Shown here in pieces: positions 8,776 to 17,307 of a stretch of 64,000 nt of DNA. Source of the stretch: Anoxybacteroides voinovskiense (lineage in GTDB: Bacteria; Bacillota; Bacilli; Bacillales; Anoxybacillaceae); assembly GCF_014196205.1 (NCBI RefSeq), contig NZ_JACIDE010000001.1, positions 124,001 through 188,000 of the forward strand, written 5' to 3'. How positions within the stretch are numbered: the stretch's first letter is position 1; each line of letters begins with the position of its first letter. Both the position numbers and the translations under genes were made by a program. The notes below the pieces were generated by a model that saw only the letters and a program-made list of their open reading frames with translations, ran no database searches and had not been told where the DNA came from.

Positions 8776-9075
8776 TTATCCCCGAAACCGAAAATGAGCG
8801 TTCATTTGTCCTTTTAACATTTTTTCACGTAGCTCTTTTGTTAGCTCGCGGCGAATTTCTTGCGTTGGTACCCCTTCCTCGCGCTTATCGGCAATATCCA
8901 TCAGCCGCTCCACGTCGTCAAATGAATATTTGCGCGTCCCCTTCGACCGGTCTGGAAAAATCAACTTCCGCTCTTCGTAATAACGAATTTGCCGCTGCGA
9001 CAACCCGGTCAGTTCACTGACGACCCCAATCGAAATGACTTTCTTAAACTTATACGCATCATCTTTTCGCTCCAT
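8776..9075 (-). CDS. tnrA: TnrA, MerR-family global nitrogen regulator
   Basis: 99 residues, slightly shorter than the about 110 of Bacillus subtilis TnrA. A MerR-type winged helix (about 12-80) contains [20 protein letters not shown], nearly identical to TnrA/GlnR. The C-terminus, [14 protein letters not shown], matches the TnrA tail that binds feedback-inhibited glutamine synthetase; this tail differs from GlnR, which supports TnrA. The family activates or represses nitrogen genes at TGTNA-N7-TNACA sites when nitrogen is limiting. A perfect site is centred 49 bp before the predicted start of its own transcript, so autoactivation is likely. GGAG precedes the ATG. Confidence 0.92.
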   Translation of the reverse strand: MERKDDAYKFKKVISIGVVSELTGLSQRQIRYYEERKLIFPDRSKGTRKYSFDDVERLMDIADKREEGVPTQEIRRELTKELREKMLKGQMNAHFRFRG

Positions 9076-9109
9076 CGCACTCCACTCCTATGATAATTTT
9101 TCTAACACA

Positions 9110-9115
9110 ATTATA
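9110..9115 (-). promoter_or_regulatory. tnrA promoter -10 element
   Basis: A consensus TATAAT lies on the minus strand. The predicted transcript start is near 9103. The TnrA box centre at 9152 falls at about -49, the position typical for TnrA activation. Confidence 0.6.
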
Positions 9116-9143
9116 TAAAAAACAAAGCGATACGACGTATTTT

Positions 9144-9160
9144 TGTTATAATTTCTAACA
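9144..9160. promoter_or_regulatory. TnrA box for tnrA
   Basis: TGTTATAATTTCTAACA matches the TnrA consensus TGTNA-N7-TNACA at every fixed position. It is placed at about -49 of the tnrA promoter. Confidence 0.8.
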
Positions 9161-9176
9161 TTATTTTTATTTTATA

Positions 9177-9193
9177 TGTAATAAAATATAACA
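9177..9193. promoter_or_regulatory. TnrA box for the divergent small-gene operon
   Basis: TGTAATAAAATATAACA matches TGTNA-N7-TNACA perfectly. Its centre (9185) lies about 49 bp before the predicted start (about 9234) set by the consensus TATAAT at 9222-9227 on the plus strand. The geometry mirrors the tnrA side. Confidence 0.78.
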
Positions 9194-9221
9194 TAAGAAT
9201 AGCAATCACGCAAAAAATGTT

Positions 9222-9227
9222 TATAAT
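9222..9227 (+). promoter_or_regulatory. -10 element of the small-gene operon
   Basis: A consensus TATAAT lies 24 bp before the first small ORF. No good -35 is seen, as expected for an activator-dependent promoter. Confidence 0.55.
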
Positions 9228-9250
9228 GGGAAGAAAAAGGGAGTGGGAAC

Positions 9251-9427
9251 ATGGGGAAATTATTGCAAAACGCGCTTCAGAAGCAAAAACAGTTTTATAT
9301 TTACGAGCTGACGAAAACAGGGATGTTTGAGTTTGATTCACTTAATCGGTGGACCGTCACCGAATTGCGCCGCGAATACGAACAAAATCGAACAAGACAA
9401 AAGAAAAAACGGGAGGGATGGCAGTGA
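9251..9427 (+). CDS. Small FbpA-like / YkoL-like protein
   Basis: 58 residues, beginning MGKLLQNALQKQKQFYIYEL and ending in a basic, charged tail. The pattern resembles the Fur-regulated basic protein A (FbpA) family of very small Bacillus proteins. In B. subtilis two small genes, ykzB and ykoL, lie divergent from tnrA and are TnrA-activated; the arrangement here is the same, so this is probably the counterpart of one of them (recalled synteny, not searched). The ATG follows GGGAGTGGGAAC. The stop overlaps the next start in GTGA, indicating translational coupling. Function is unknown; FbpA itself works with a small RNA in iron sparing. Confidence 0.65.
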   Translation: MGKLLQNALQKQKQFYIYELTKTGMFEFDSLNRWTVTELRREYEQNRTRQKKKREGWQ

Positions 9428-9561
9428 ACTACCAAGCGCTTGAACTAGCGAAACGAATTGTCGAATTAGACTTGCAGCGCGATGCGATTTTTGAGCAGCT
9501 TATAAGCCTTGCTGGCGAACGAGCGTACGAATTGCTTCGGGAAGTGCAAAACAGGGGATAA
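9424..9561 (+). CDS. Small conserved-looking protein of unknown function, coupled to the preceding gene
   Basis: 45 residues from GTG at 9424, which has GGGAGG seven bases before it. An ATG at 9418 is in frame but abuts that site. The protein is helical and charged, with LELAKRIVELDLQRDAIFEQ followed by LAGERAYELL. The start overlaps the stop of the upstream gene by four bases. By position it may correspond to B. subtilis ykzB or ykoL. It has no membrane segment. I do not recognise a domain. Confidence 0.6.
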   Translation: MNYQALELAKRIVELDLQRDAIFEQLISLAGERAYELLREVQNRG

Positions 9562-9723
9562 TTTAGCATTTTTTCTGACGATTGTAACCGTTTTATATTA
9601 AAATATATATCGTTATTCATGAAATTGCGATGGGCTTTTCAATAGATTGTCACAGATTATATCACTTTGTGAAGAATTTATCATTATACTAAAATATGTA
9701 GGAAACGAAAATAAAGCTGGTGA

Positions 9724-10812
9724 ATGAACATGAATCATCGACAACCTTCCGAATTAGTCGTGATGAAAAGTTTAGCATTTTTAGCTGTCGTCTTTCAAAG
9801 CGCATTATTGTATGTGATGAACCATCGAACACTTCGTCCGGAAGAAGCGGTAATGGTCGGCATGTTATTTAATTTTGTAAAGTTTTCAGCGCCAGTATTC
9901 GTATTTTTGGCAGGGTTTCATATGGCGCAGCAAAGCATTGCCCACTACCGGTCGTACGTGATGCATAAAGGAAAAGAATTACTTCTTCCGTACGTGTTTT
10001 GGGCGGTTGTTTATTTATTGTTGCTTACTAAAGACGCAGGCTGGAGCGAATGGGTAAAACAATTTTTAACAGGGGACGCTGCCCCTCATTTATGGTATGT
10101 GGTGATGATTTTCCAATTCCATCTACTCGCTCCGTTGTTTGTGCGATTTTTTACATGGCTAAAAACAAAGGGAGCATGGACAAAAGCGCTCATCGGCGGC
10201 GCGATGGTTTATCTCTTATTTTTACGATCGTTTGCGCAGGTGAGTGCGTCTCCACTTCATTATTTGGATCGAAGCTTTTTTGCTTATTTCTTTTACTTTT
10301 TACTCGGAGGCGTAGCGGCACAAACGTTGCCAAAGTGGCGGAAATTCGTCTTGCAATCAATTCCGTTTAATACGTTTCTCTTTTTAGCGTTGTTTATTTT
10401 CGTAGGGTACGAATTGCTTACCTTTAAAAACATTTTTTCGATTGATTTAAAAGCAGCAACATACTTAAAACCGTCGATGTTTTTCTACGTATGCTCGGAA
10501 ATTTTATTGCTTTACGCATTATCGATGACCATCGTGCAAACAAAATCGCCGTTATATACGGTGCTTCGGTTTATTAACCGCTATACGTACGGCGCGTATT
10601 TAGGGCATTTATTCTTTTTATACGTGTTTGCACATACGTTAAACATCGCCGCTCCGCTTTTACAAGGCGTCGTGTTGTTTGCTATTACTGCTTTTTTCTC
10701 GGTTGGATGCTGCGCGCTCCTTCATCTCTCTCCAGTGAGCGCATTAGTCATCGGACACGAACAGAAGCAGTGGGAATGGCGGCTTTCTCCGCTTATGATA
10801 TTGAAAAAATAA
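9724..10812 (+). CDS. Acyltransferase-3 family integral membrane protein
   Basis: 362 residues with about ten membrane segments. It has the family's hydrophobic layout and an early FVFLAGFHMAQQ loop plus LWYVVMIFQFHLLAPL, typical of acyltransferase-3 proteins that O-acetylate cell-surface polysaccharides or lipids. The usual catalytic-type His near the N-terminus is not clear; MNHRTLRPEEAV occupies that place. Two starts are possible, ATG at 9724 or 9730; GGTG upstream suits 9730 slightly better. It stands alone on the plus strand and ends in a bidirectional terminator shared with lytT. The acceptor molecule is unknown. Confidence 0.7.
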   Translation: MNMNHRQPSELVVMKSLAFLAVVFQSALLYVMNHRTLRPEEAVMVGMLFNFVKFSAPVFVFLAGFHMAQQSIAHYRSYVMHKGKELLLPYVFWAVVYLLLLTKDAGWSEWVKQFLTGDAAPHLWYVVMIFQFHLLAPLFVRFFTWLKTKGAWTKALIGGAMVYLLFLRSFAQVSASPLHYLDRSFFAYFFYFLLGGVAAQTLPKWRKFVLQSIPFNTFLFLALFIFVGYELLTFKNIFSIDLKAATYLKPSMFFYVCSEILLLYALSMTIVQTKSPLYTVLRFINRYTYGAYLGHLFFLYVFAHTLNIAAPLLQGVVLFAITAFFSVGCCALLHLSPVSALVIGHEQKQWEWRLSPLMILKK

Positions 10813-10832
10813 CGGGCGAACTCGTTCGCCCG
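10813..10832. terminator. Bidirectional terminator between the acyltransferase gene and lytT
   Basis: Arms CGGGCGAAC (10813-10821) and GTTCGCCCG (10824-10832) are perfect. A T-rich tail follows on the plus strand and an A/T tail on the minus side. Confidence 0.75.
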
Positions 10833-10833
10833 T

Positions 10834-11553
10834 TTATAATTCTAATCGCTGCCGAAGCGCTTTCACATAATTGCGGCTGACGGGAATTTTCACATCTGTT
10901 CCTGTTAACGTTAACTGATACGCCCCGTTAAACCACGGGGTAAGCTGTTCTACTTTTTCCACATTGACTAAATAGCTTTTATGCGGTCGGAAAAATAAGT
11001 TCCCTTTTAACTTTTGCTCGAGTTCTTTTAACGGTGCTTTCGTATGATACATTTTTTGTTTCGTCACGACTACTGTATCTTTTATTTCTCGGCAACAATA
11101 TAAAATATCGTGGGGCGATACGTACACAATGCCTTCCTCTTCTTCAATCGCTAATTTTCGCAGCGACCCGTCTGAAGCAGAAGGCTTCTCTTTTTCAAAT
11201 TTACGCAACAGACGAGCGACCGCTTCCCCTACTTGCACGTCATCAAACGGCTTTAATAAATAATCGACCGCCTCATAGCGAAACGCTTCGACCGCGTAAT
11301 TCGGATATGCCGTCGCAAACACAATCGTCGGCGGCTGTTTGAGCTGTTTCAACATTTTTGCAAGGCTGAGCCCTGACATTTCTGCCATTTCGATATCTAA
11401 AAAGACGACGTCCGGCTGTAAGGAAACGATTTTTTCTAACGCATGTTCCCCGCAATCTGCCTCGCCAATAATGTCGATTTGTTCATAAGCAAGCAATAAA
11501 TGTTTCAATTCGTCACGGCTTAACGGCTCGTCATCGACGATGATGACTCGCAT
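10834..11553 (-). CDS. lytT: LytT response regulator (REC-LytTR)
   Basis: 239 residues from ATG 11553, preceded by a G-rich ribosome binding site. The receiver domain (about 1-120) has the acceptor Asp in VFLDIEMAEM and Lys in YLLKPFDD. The LytTR domain (about 135-235) has FFRPHKSYLVNVEKVEQL. It overlaps the end of lytS by 23 bases, the standard lytST layout. In B. subtilis LytST responds to extracellular pyruvate and drives the pftAB pyruvate facilitator; in staphylococci it drives lrgAB. Neither target is in this window. Confidence 0.85.
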   Translation of the reverse strand: MRVIIVDDEPLSRDELKHLLLAYEQIDIIGEADCGEHALEKIVSLQPDVVFLDIEMAEMSGLSLAKMLKQLKQPPTIVFATAYPNYAVEAFRYEAVDYLLKPFDDVQVGEAVARLLRKFEKEKPSASDGSLRKLAIEEEEGIVYVSPHDILYCCREIKDTVVVTKQKMYHTKAPLKELEQKLKGNLFFRPHKSYLVNVEKVEQLTPWFNGAYQLTLTGTDVKIPVSRNYVKALRQRLEL

Positions 11554-13312
11554 ACGCAATAGCCCCCCTCTCCTTCTCTTCTTTTAACGGAACGGTTAAT
11601 TGGACGGTCGTTCCTTTTCCTTTTGCCGATACAATCGCAAAGCGTACGTCATCTCCAAGCAACGACTTCGTTCGTTCATAGACGTTATACAGCCCTATCC
11701 CTATCCCTCGTTGTGAAGCAACTGGCGTTCGCAATAGCTGTGCCACTTCTTCCTCCGTCATTCCTTTGCCGTTATCGGTCACAGAAATTTTTACCATCTC
11801 TCCATCTGCTTTCACCGCGATGACAATTTCACTGCCTTTTTTCATATATTTTAAACCGTGTTTCACCGCATTTTCTACTAATGGCTGCAACGTCATCGTC
11901 GGCAGCACTACCCGTTCAAACCCTTCGTCAATGTCGTAGTGGACGCGCAATTTATCTTGAAACCGTGCTTCTTCGATTGTTAAATATGCTTTCACGTGGC
12001 GAATTTCTTCTTCTAACGTCGATAACATGTCCGTCGTACTCGCTAAGTTTTTGCGAAAATAATAGGCTAACGAAACGAGCAACTGTCTTGCTCGATTTGG
12101 GTCAATTCGGACGCAAGAAACGATTGTGTTCAAAGCATTAAACAGAAAATGCGGATGTACTTGGGCATGGAGCGCTTTAATTTGTGCTTCTTTCATTAAT
12201 TGGTAATATTTTTCCGCTTCGGCAATTTCCAGCTGCAAGCTTAACAACGACGACAACCCTTTCACAAATTCAAACGTAATGGACGATAAATCGGCGTCTG
12301 ATTGAAAATAAAATTTGAGCGTGCCGACCGTTTCGTCTTTTCGCTTTAACGGGGCGATAATCGCTTTATGCAGCGGACAATTCGGGTCATGGCAAGCAAC
12401 CCGGTCGTGCACGATGAGCATTTCCCCTGTTTCCACCACCTGCCGCGTCGTTTCCGTTTGAATTGGCTCGTTCGCAAAATGATGGTCGCTTCCCGCTCCG
12501 ACGTGCGCTAAAATATGTGTACGGTCCGTCACCGCGACCGCTACAGACGGAACTTCTTGAATAAAAAGCTCACAAATCGCTTTCGCCGACTGCGGCGTTA
12601 ATCCATTCCGCAAATGATGGACGGTTGCTTCCGCTAAACGCATCGCTTTTTCCGCCTGCAATGCCCCTGCTTTTTCTTCTTCTTGAAATACGTTGCGAAT
12701 AACTAGGATAAAAATAGCGCTCCCTAAGCCATTCGCAATAATCATCGGCACGCCAATTTCCTCGACAAGCAATAACGCTCGGTCAAACGGCTTTGCGACG
12801 AGCAAAATGACGAGCATTTGCAACGTTTCCGCTGCCATCCCAACGACAAGCGCCACCTCTGGCGACAGGGCAAACGCCCTTTTTTTGCGGTGATGAACCA
12901 TCCCGGCAATTGCTCCAGCGATAATCGTCGATACACCGCAAGCGACCGCTGTAAATCCTCCAAGAAACAGCCGATGCACCCCAGCAATTAAGCCGGCACC
13001 AAGCCCGACTTGCCAACCGCCAAGCAATCCCGCGATAACGACCCCGATGACGCGCGAGTTGGCAAGCGCCTCATTTTCTTTCAACGACCACGTCCATTTC
13101 GCGACTTCAAACGTTTCCACATGCACGGTTAAACCGGTATACGTTCCGACAATCCCGAAAATTCCGAAAATAACCATAATAATGAACCGCTGCGCCCAAT
13201 CTATTTCTTGATGATAAATTAATCGACGAAAATATGACAACCGCGTCAATAAAAACGCGACCATAACAATAATCCCAAGCCGTTCGACCATCGAAAGACA
13301 AAGCTGCCACAT
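11531..13312 (-). CDS. lytS: LytS sensor histidine kinase (5TM-Lyt, GAF, His kinase)
   Basis: 593 residues. The N-terminal 5TM-5TMR_LYT membrane sensor covers about 1-200, followed by a GAF-like region (about 230-365) that contains CHDPNCPLHK. The kinase domain follows, with the phospho-acceptor in HAQVHPHFLFNALNTI and ATP-site motifs VENAVKHGLKYM and DNGKGM. The ATG at 13312 follows AGAGGTG. It is directly upstream of, and overlapping, lytT. It senses an extracellular metabolite or membrane state; pyruvate is the known cue for the B. subtilis counterpart. Confidence 0.88.
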   Translation of the reverse strand: MWQLCLSMVERLGIIVMVAFLLTRLSYFRRLIYHQEIDWAQRFIIMVIFGIFGIVGTYTGLTVHVETFEVAKWTWSLKENEALANSRVIGVVIAGLLGGWQVGLGAGLIAGVHRLFLGGFTAVACGVSTIIAGAIAGMVHHRKKRAFALSPEVALVVGMAAETLQMLVILLVAKPFDRALLLVEEIGVPMIIANGLGSAIFILVIRNVFQEEEKAGALQAEKAMRLAEATVHHLRNGLTPQSAKAICELFIQEVPSVAVAVTDRTHILAHVGAGSDHHFANEPIQTETTRQVVETGEMLIVHDRVACHDPNCPLHKAIIAPLKRKDETVGTLKFYFQSDADLSSITFEFVKGLSSLLSLQLEIAEAEKYYQLMKEAQIKALHAQVHPHFLFNALNTIVSCVRIDPNRARQLLVSLAYYFRKNLASTTDMLSTLEEEIRHVKAYLTIEEARFQDKLRVHYDIDEGFERVVLPTMTLQPLVENAVKHGLKYMKKGSEIVIAVKADGEMVKISVTDNGKGMTEEEVAQLLRTPVASQRGIGIGLYNVYERTKSLLGDDVRFAIVSAKGKGTTVQLTVPLKEEKERGAIAYASHHRR

Positions 13313-13413
13313 CCTCCATCACCTCTACTCCTATCTTACCACGGCCGAACTAATAGCTCACTTCTTTTTTTACAGCGAGTTTAAGTATCGTCATGAATCT
13401 ATTTCATCGAAAA

Positions 13414-13450
13414 AAGAAGGTGTCCCAAAAATAACGGGGCACCCTTTCTT
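13414..13450 (-). terminator. Terminator of the nas operon within a dispersed repeat
   Basis: Imperfect arms AAGAAGGTGTCCC and GGGGCACCCTTTCTT end in a T-rich tract on the minus strand, about 60 bp past the stop of the nitrate transporter gene. Confidence 0.65.
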
Positions 13451-13500
13451 ATAACCATATATACACGCGAAACACGTGTTGTTGTATTTCCCTCGAAAGA
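13414..13500. repeat. Dispersed intergenic repeat, copy A
   Basis: This roughly 85-bp stretch aligns with 56176-56259. Similarity includes the terminator hairpin and extends past it, e.g. CATATATACACGCGAAACAC here against CGTATATGCGAACGAAACAC in copy B. It contains no ORF. It could be a worn insertion-sequence end or MITE-like element. Confidence 0.55.
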
Positions 13501-13509
13501 AATCAGCTC

Positions 13510-14727
13510 CTATACATGTTCCACTCTCGCTTTTCCGCCAGCGCCAATCCATGTTTTTTTCCATTGTCGCTGTACAACTGCTATAAGTAATAGGCACAAT
13601 AACGCAATTCCGCTTAACACGAGGAAACCGAACGTGAACGAGCCGGTCGCTAGTTTTATATTTCCTAAAATTTTTGGCAAAAAGTAGCCGCCAAGTCCGC
13701 CTGCGGAACCGACAATTCCGGTCATGACACCAATTTCTTTTTGGAAGCGCTGCGGCACTAACTGGAATACCGAACCATTCCCCATCCCTAAGCTCATCAT
13801 CGCAATAAAGAGAAAAGCGGTCGCAACCGGCAAGCTCGGCAAAGATGAAAGAAACGCCATCATCACCGCAACCATACTGTATAGCATTATTAACATGCGA
13901 ATGCCACCAAATTTATCAGCTAACCAGCCGCCAATCGGGCGAAAAAAGCTTCCTGCAATGACGCAAATCGTTGTAAAATCGGCCGCTTTTACCGGATCAA
14001 GTCCGTACTGGGTGTTGAAAAAGATCGTCAAATAGCTCGACATCCCGACAAACCCGCCAAACGTGACACTATAAAACATACAAAATAGCCATGCATCTCG
14101 TTGTTTTAACACGCGCATATAGTCTGTGAACTGTTGCGGGGCTGGTTGATTTGGGCTGTCTTTGGCGAACACCGAAAAAAGAAAAAACGTCACAACGAGC
14201 GGAATGAGCGCGAAAGCAAAAACGATGTGCCAATCGCCATAATATTGGGCGATTCGGTTGGCAAACAGCGTCGTTAATACTGTTCCACTATTTCCTGCAC
14301 CCGCAATTCCCATCGCAAGCCCTTGGTATTGCGGCGGATACCAACGGCTCGCAAGCGGCAGTGCAGCGGCGAAACTCGCCCCCGCCACTCCAAGCAATAA
14401 CGCGACGACATAAAGCTCGGATAAATGGTCGGCAAACTTCCAGCCCCAAATAAGCGGGATGAGCGTAATCATCATGCCGATTTGCGCCGTCTTTTTCGGA
14501 CCGATATGGTCGGTTAACAAGCCGAGAACAAGCCGAAGAATCGAACCACCTAAAATTGGCAATGCCACAAGATTCGCTTTTTGCGCCGCATCCATTTGAA
14601 AGTCGTTCATAATAATGACCGAAAGCGGACCGAGTAGCACCCAGATCATAAAACTAACGTCGAAATATAAAAATGCACTAAATAGTGTCGGTGTATGACC
14701 GCTTTTCAAAAAACTTTTTCGTTCCAT
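13510..14727 (-). CDS. Nitrate/nitrite transporter, MFS NarK/NasA type
   Basis: 405 residues with twelve predicted membrane segments. Signature pieces of the nitrate/nitrite porter branch of the major facilitator superfamily are visible: RLVLGLLTDHIGPKKT after segment 2 and the glycine-rich GIAGAGNSGTVLTTLFANR in segment 5. It imports nitrate for the reductases encoded just upstream. It lies 109 bp after nasC on the same strand and probably ends the nas transcript. ATG 14727 has AAAGGGG seven bases before it; the ATG at 14733 is too close. Confidence 0.85.
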   Translation of the reverse strand: MERKSFLKSGHTPTLFSAFLYFDVSFMIWVLLGPLSVIIMNDFQMDAAQKANLVALPILGGSILRLVLGLLTDHIGPKKTAQIGMMITLIPLIWGWKFADHLSELYVVALLLGVAGASFAAALPLASRWYPPQYQGLAMGIAGAGNSGTVLTTLFANRIAQYYGDWHIVFAFALIPLVVTFFLFSVFAKDSPNQPAPQQFTDYMRVLKQRDAWLFCMFYSVTFGGFVGMSSYLTIFFNTQYGLDPVKAADFTTICVIAGSFFRPIGGWLADKFGGIRMLIMLYSMVAVMMAFLSSLPSLPVATAFLFIAMMSLGMGNGSVFQLVPQRFQKEIGVMTGIVGSAGGLGGYFLPKILGNIKLATGSFTFGFLVLSGIALLCLLLIAVVQRQWKKTWIGAGGKARVEHV

Positions 14728-14773
14728 AGCCATTCCCCTTTCATAAAATATCGCAACTGAACGGATGCATCTG

Positions 14774-14838
14774 TGCTATAATAATAACTAGAAACGTTTT
14801 TGATCAGGCACTCTTCATCATAGAGAGTGTCTTTTTTT
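14774..14838 (+). ncRNA. Candidate short antisense-orientation transcript between nasC and the nitrate transporter gene
   Basis: On the plus strand an extended -10 (TGCTATAAT, 14774-14782) is followed after about 25 bp by a hairpin (GCACTCT / AGAGTGT, about 14808-14830) and a run of seven T. Together they could yield an RNA of about 50 nt ending beside the nasC stop codon. No good -35 is seen. Both neighbouring genes are on the minus strand, so this terminator does not serve them. Confidence 0.3.
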
Positions 14839-16978
14839 AATTTTTCTCTAAATCAACGATCGGGCTGATTCGTGCAGCACAAATTTTAAATCCTGGCATT
14901 TTGCAATAAGGATCTAGTGCATCGTCCGTAATTTGGTTAATATTTTGTTTTCCGCTCCAATGAAACGGAACAAATACAGTATCTTCCCGAATTTTATAGG
15001 AGTACTTGCTCCTTACAACCGCAGCTCCTCGCTTTGTTTCAATCTTCACTAATGCATTATTTTCGATTTTATATTTTTTCGCTGTGTTCGGATGAATTTC
15101 CATAACTGCTTCGATTTGCCGTGAAGCAAGCGTCGGACTTCTACGTGTTTGTGTCCCGCTTAAATAATGCGTCAACACACGCCCAGTCGTCACGTACAGC
15201 GGATAGTGGTCTGTCGGTTCTTCTTTCTCGTACTTATTTTCGACAACCGCAAGCCGCGCTTTACCGTCATGGTGAGCGAACGAGTGTTCAAACAACCTTG
15301 CCGTGCCAGGGTGTTCCAAAAACGGGCAAGGCCAGTATACTCGTTCACGTCGCAACCGTTCGTACGTTATGCCATAGTAGTCTGCCAAACCGCCGCGGCT
15401 AGCAACGCGCAATTCGTCGAAAATCTCTTCTGCAGATGAAAATGAGAAATACTCCCCTTTCCCTAGCACTTTCGCAAGTTCGCAAAGAATTTCCCAATCA
15501 TGTTTCACTTCTCCTAGGCGTTTGCGCGAAGCTGGACGCCATGTGACCCGTCCCTCTAAGTTCGTCATCGTCCCCTCATCTTCTAAATAGGAAGACGTCG
15601 GCAACACGACGTCGGCAAGTTCTGCCGTTTCCGATAAAAAGAGGTCGACAACAACGAAACATTGCAATGTCTTCAACGCCTGTTCGACAAAGCGGGCGTT
15701 CGGGCTAGAGACGACCGGGTTAGAGCCCATCATTATCATCGCTTTAATCTCGCCTGCCGCCACTTTTTGCATCATTTCATAGGCGGAAACTCCCTTTCTC
15801 GGCAGTTCTTCTTCTGGAACTCCCCAAACGCTCGCGATATATTGCCGATGCGCTTCATTTTCAATCGAGCGATATCCCGGGAGCTGATCTGCTTTTTGCC
15901 CATGTTCCCGTCCGCCTTGTCCGTTACCTTGTCCGGTAACCGCTCCGTAGCCGCAGCCGATTTTGCCAATTTTCCCAGTAACAAGCGCTAAGTTAAGAAA
16001 ATTGCGGACGGTCATATAGCCGTTTGTCTGTTGCTCGACCCCACGAGCGGTGAAAATCATGCCGGTTGGTGCTAAAGCGTATTGCCTTGCAGCAAACGCG
16101 ATTATTTCTTTAGCAACTCCGGTCATTGCGGCGATGTCGTCTAGTTGGATATGTTCGATATGTTTTTTTAGTTCCTCATATCCTTCCGTTCGTTCCTTGA
16201 CAAACGCTTCATCGACGTACCCTTCCGCTAAAATAACCGCTAACATGCCGTTGACTAAGGCGGCGTCCGTCCCCGGTTTCACTTTTATATGCAAATCGGC
16301 TAGTTCACTCGTCGCTGTTTCTCGTGGATCAATGACAATGATAAATGCTCCGTTTTTCTTCGCCTGCCGAAAATAAGGCATAATCGTCGGCTGGCATTCC
16401 GCAATGTTCGTTCCTGCCAATAGGATGCAGCGGGCGTGCGGAATTTCCGATAGTTTGTTTGTCAGCCCACGATCGATACCGAACGTTGCATTCATCGCAG
16501 CGGCAGCGGCGGACATGCAGTAGCGGCCGTTGTAATCGATATATTTGGTTTTCAAGGCAACACGGGCAAATTTCCCTAACAAATACGCCTCCTCGTTTGT
16601 CAACGAGCCGCCGCCATACACCCCGACGGCATCATTGCCAAATTCTGTTTGGATAGCGGTAAAACGGTCACGAATAAACGAAAGCGCCTCCTCCCAGCTC
16701 ACTCGCACAAACTCGCCGTTTTTTTTCAGCAGTGGAAACTGCAACCGCTCTGGGTGAAGGGCGTGTTGATGGGCACAAAGCCCTTTCATGCACAACCGAC
16801 CGTTGGAAGTAGGGTTATCTTTTGCTAACACTTTATATCGGCTTCGCCCCACTACTCGCTCTTCGACGAGCTGCATCGTACATTGGACGCTGCAAAACGG
16901 GCATTGCGTATCAAACACCGTTTCTGTCGTGTAATCTTTTTGTTTTTGCCGAAAATAGTCTAATAAGTCTTTTGTCAT
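14837..16978 (-). CDS. nasC: Assimilatory nitrate reductase, catalytic subunit
   Basis: 713 residues, close to the about 710 of B. subtilis NasC. The N-terminal [4Fe-4S] motif uses C26, C29, C33 and C63 (CPFCSVQC then GRLCMKG). The molybdopterin domains follow, with RYCMSAAAAAMN and the dinucleotide-binding C-terminal domain. It reduces nitrate to nitrite in the cytoplasm using a Mo-bis-MGD centre. The electron-transfer subunit NasB is not encoded here, so the electron donor is unclear. It begins 11 bp after nasE. I chose ATG 16978 because AAGGGG lies seven bases before it; ATG 16984 is too close. Confidence 0.9.
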   Translation of the reverse strand: MTKDLLDYFRQKQKDYTTETVFDTQCPFCSVQCTMQLVEERVVGRSRYKVLAKDNPTSNGRLCMKGLCAHQHALHPERLQFPLLKKNGEFVRVSWEEALSFIRDRFTAIQTEFGNDAVGVYGGGSLTNEEAYLLGKFARVALKTKYIDYNGRYCMSAAAAAMNATFGIDRGLTNKLSEIPHARCILLAGTNIAECQPTIMPYFRQAKKNGAFIIVIDPRETATSELADLHIKVKPGTDAALVNGMLAVILAEGYVDEAFVKERTEGYEELKKHIEHIQLDDIAAMTGVAKEIIAFAARQYALAPTGMIFTARGVEQQTNGYMTVRNFLNLALVTGKIGKIGCGYGAVTGQGNGQGGREHGQKADQLPGYRSIENEAHRQYIASVWGVPEEELPRKGVSAYEMMQKVAAGEIKAMIMMGSNPVVSSPNARFVEQALKTLQCFVVVDLFLSETAELADVVLPTSSYLEDEGTMTNLEGRVTWRPASRKRLGEVKHDWEILCELAKVLGKGEYFSFSSAEEIFDELRVASRGGLADYYGITYERLRRERVYWPCPFLEHPGTARLFEHSFAHHDGKARLAVVENKYEKEEPTDHYPLYVTTGRVLTHYLSGTQTRRSPTLASRQIEAVMEIHPNTAKKYKIENNALVKIETKRGAAVVRSKYSYKIREDTVFVPFHWSGKQNINQITDDALDPYCKMPGFKICAARISPIVDLEKN

Positions 16979-16989
16979 AGGCATTCCCC

Positions 16990-17295
16990 TTACAGCTGGA
17001 TATACATTTTTCCCGCTTCGATTTCCACCTTGTACGTTTTCACACATCCGTGATCAGGCGCTTGCACCTTCCCATCTTTGATGGAAATTTTCCAATCGTG
17101 AAGGGGGCAAAAGACGAACTCGCCACTAACGATTCCTTGCGACAAATCGCCTCCTTTATGCGGACAACGATTTTCTAATGCGTAAATCCGACCGTCCGAT
17201 AGGCGAAATATCGCCAATTCTCTCCCGCCTACTTTGACGCATTTTCCTAATCGTTCGACAAGACGCGCTGCTGAACCGATTTCTACTCGTGCCAT
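16990..17295 (-). CDS. nasE: Nitrite reductase small subunit (Rieske-type)
   Basis: 101 residues forming a NirD-type Rieske fold with both cluster motifs intact: CPHKGG and CPLHDW. Some NirD proteins lack these ligands; here Cys and His are all present, so a [2Fe-2S] cluster is likely. It partners NasD to reduce nitrite to ammonium. It starts 12 bp after nasD and precedes nasC by 11 bp. AGGAGG lies upstream of the ATG. Confidence 0.9.
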   Translation of the reverse strand: MARVEIGSAARLVERLGKCVKVGGRELAIFRLSDGRIYALENRCPHKGGDLSQGIVSGEFVFCPLHDWKISIKDGKVQAPDHGCVKTYKVEIEAGKMYIQL

Positions 17296-17307
17296 ACACC
17301 ATTCCTC

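Noticed and set aside
9630-9680. TCACTTTGTGA near 9652-9672 considered as an FNR site
   Set aside because: The half-sites are in the wrong order and spacing for TGTGA-N6-TCACA.
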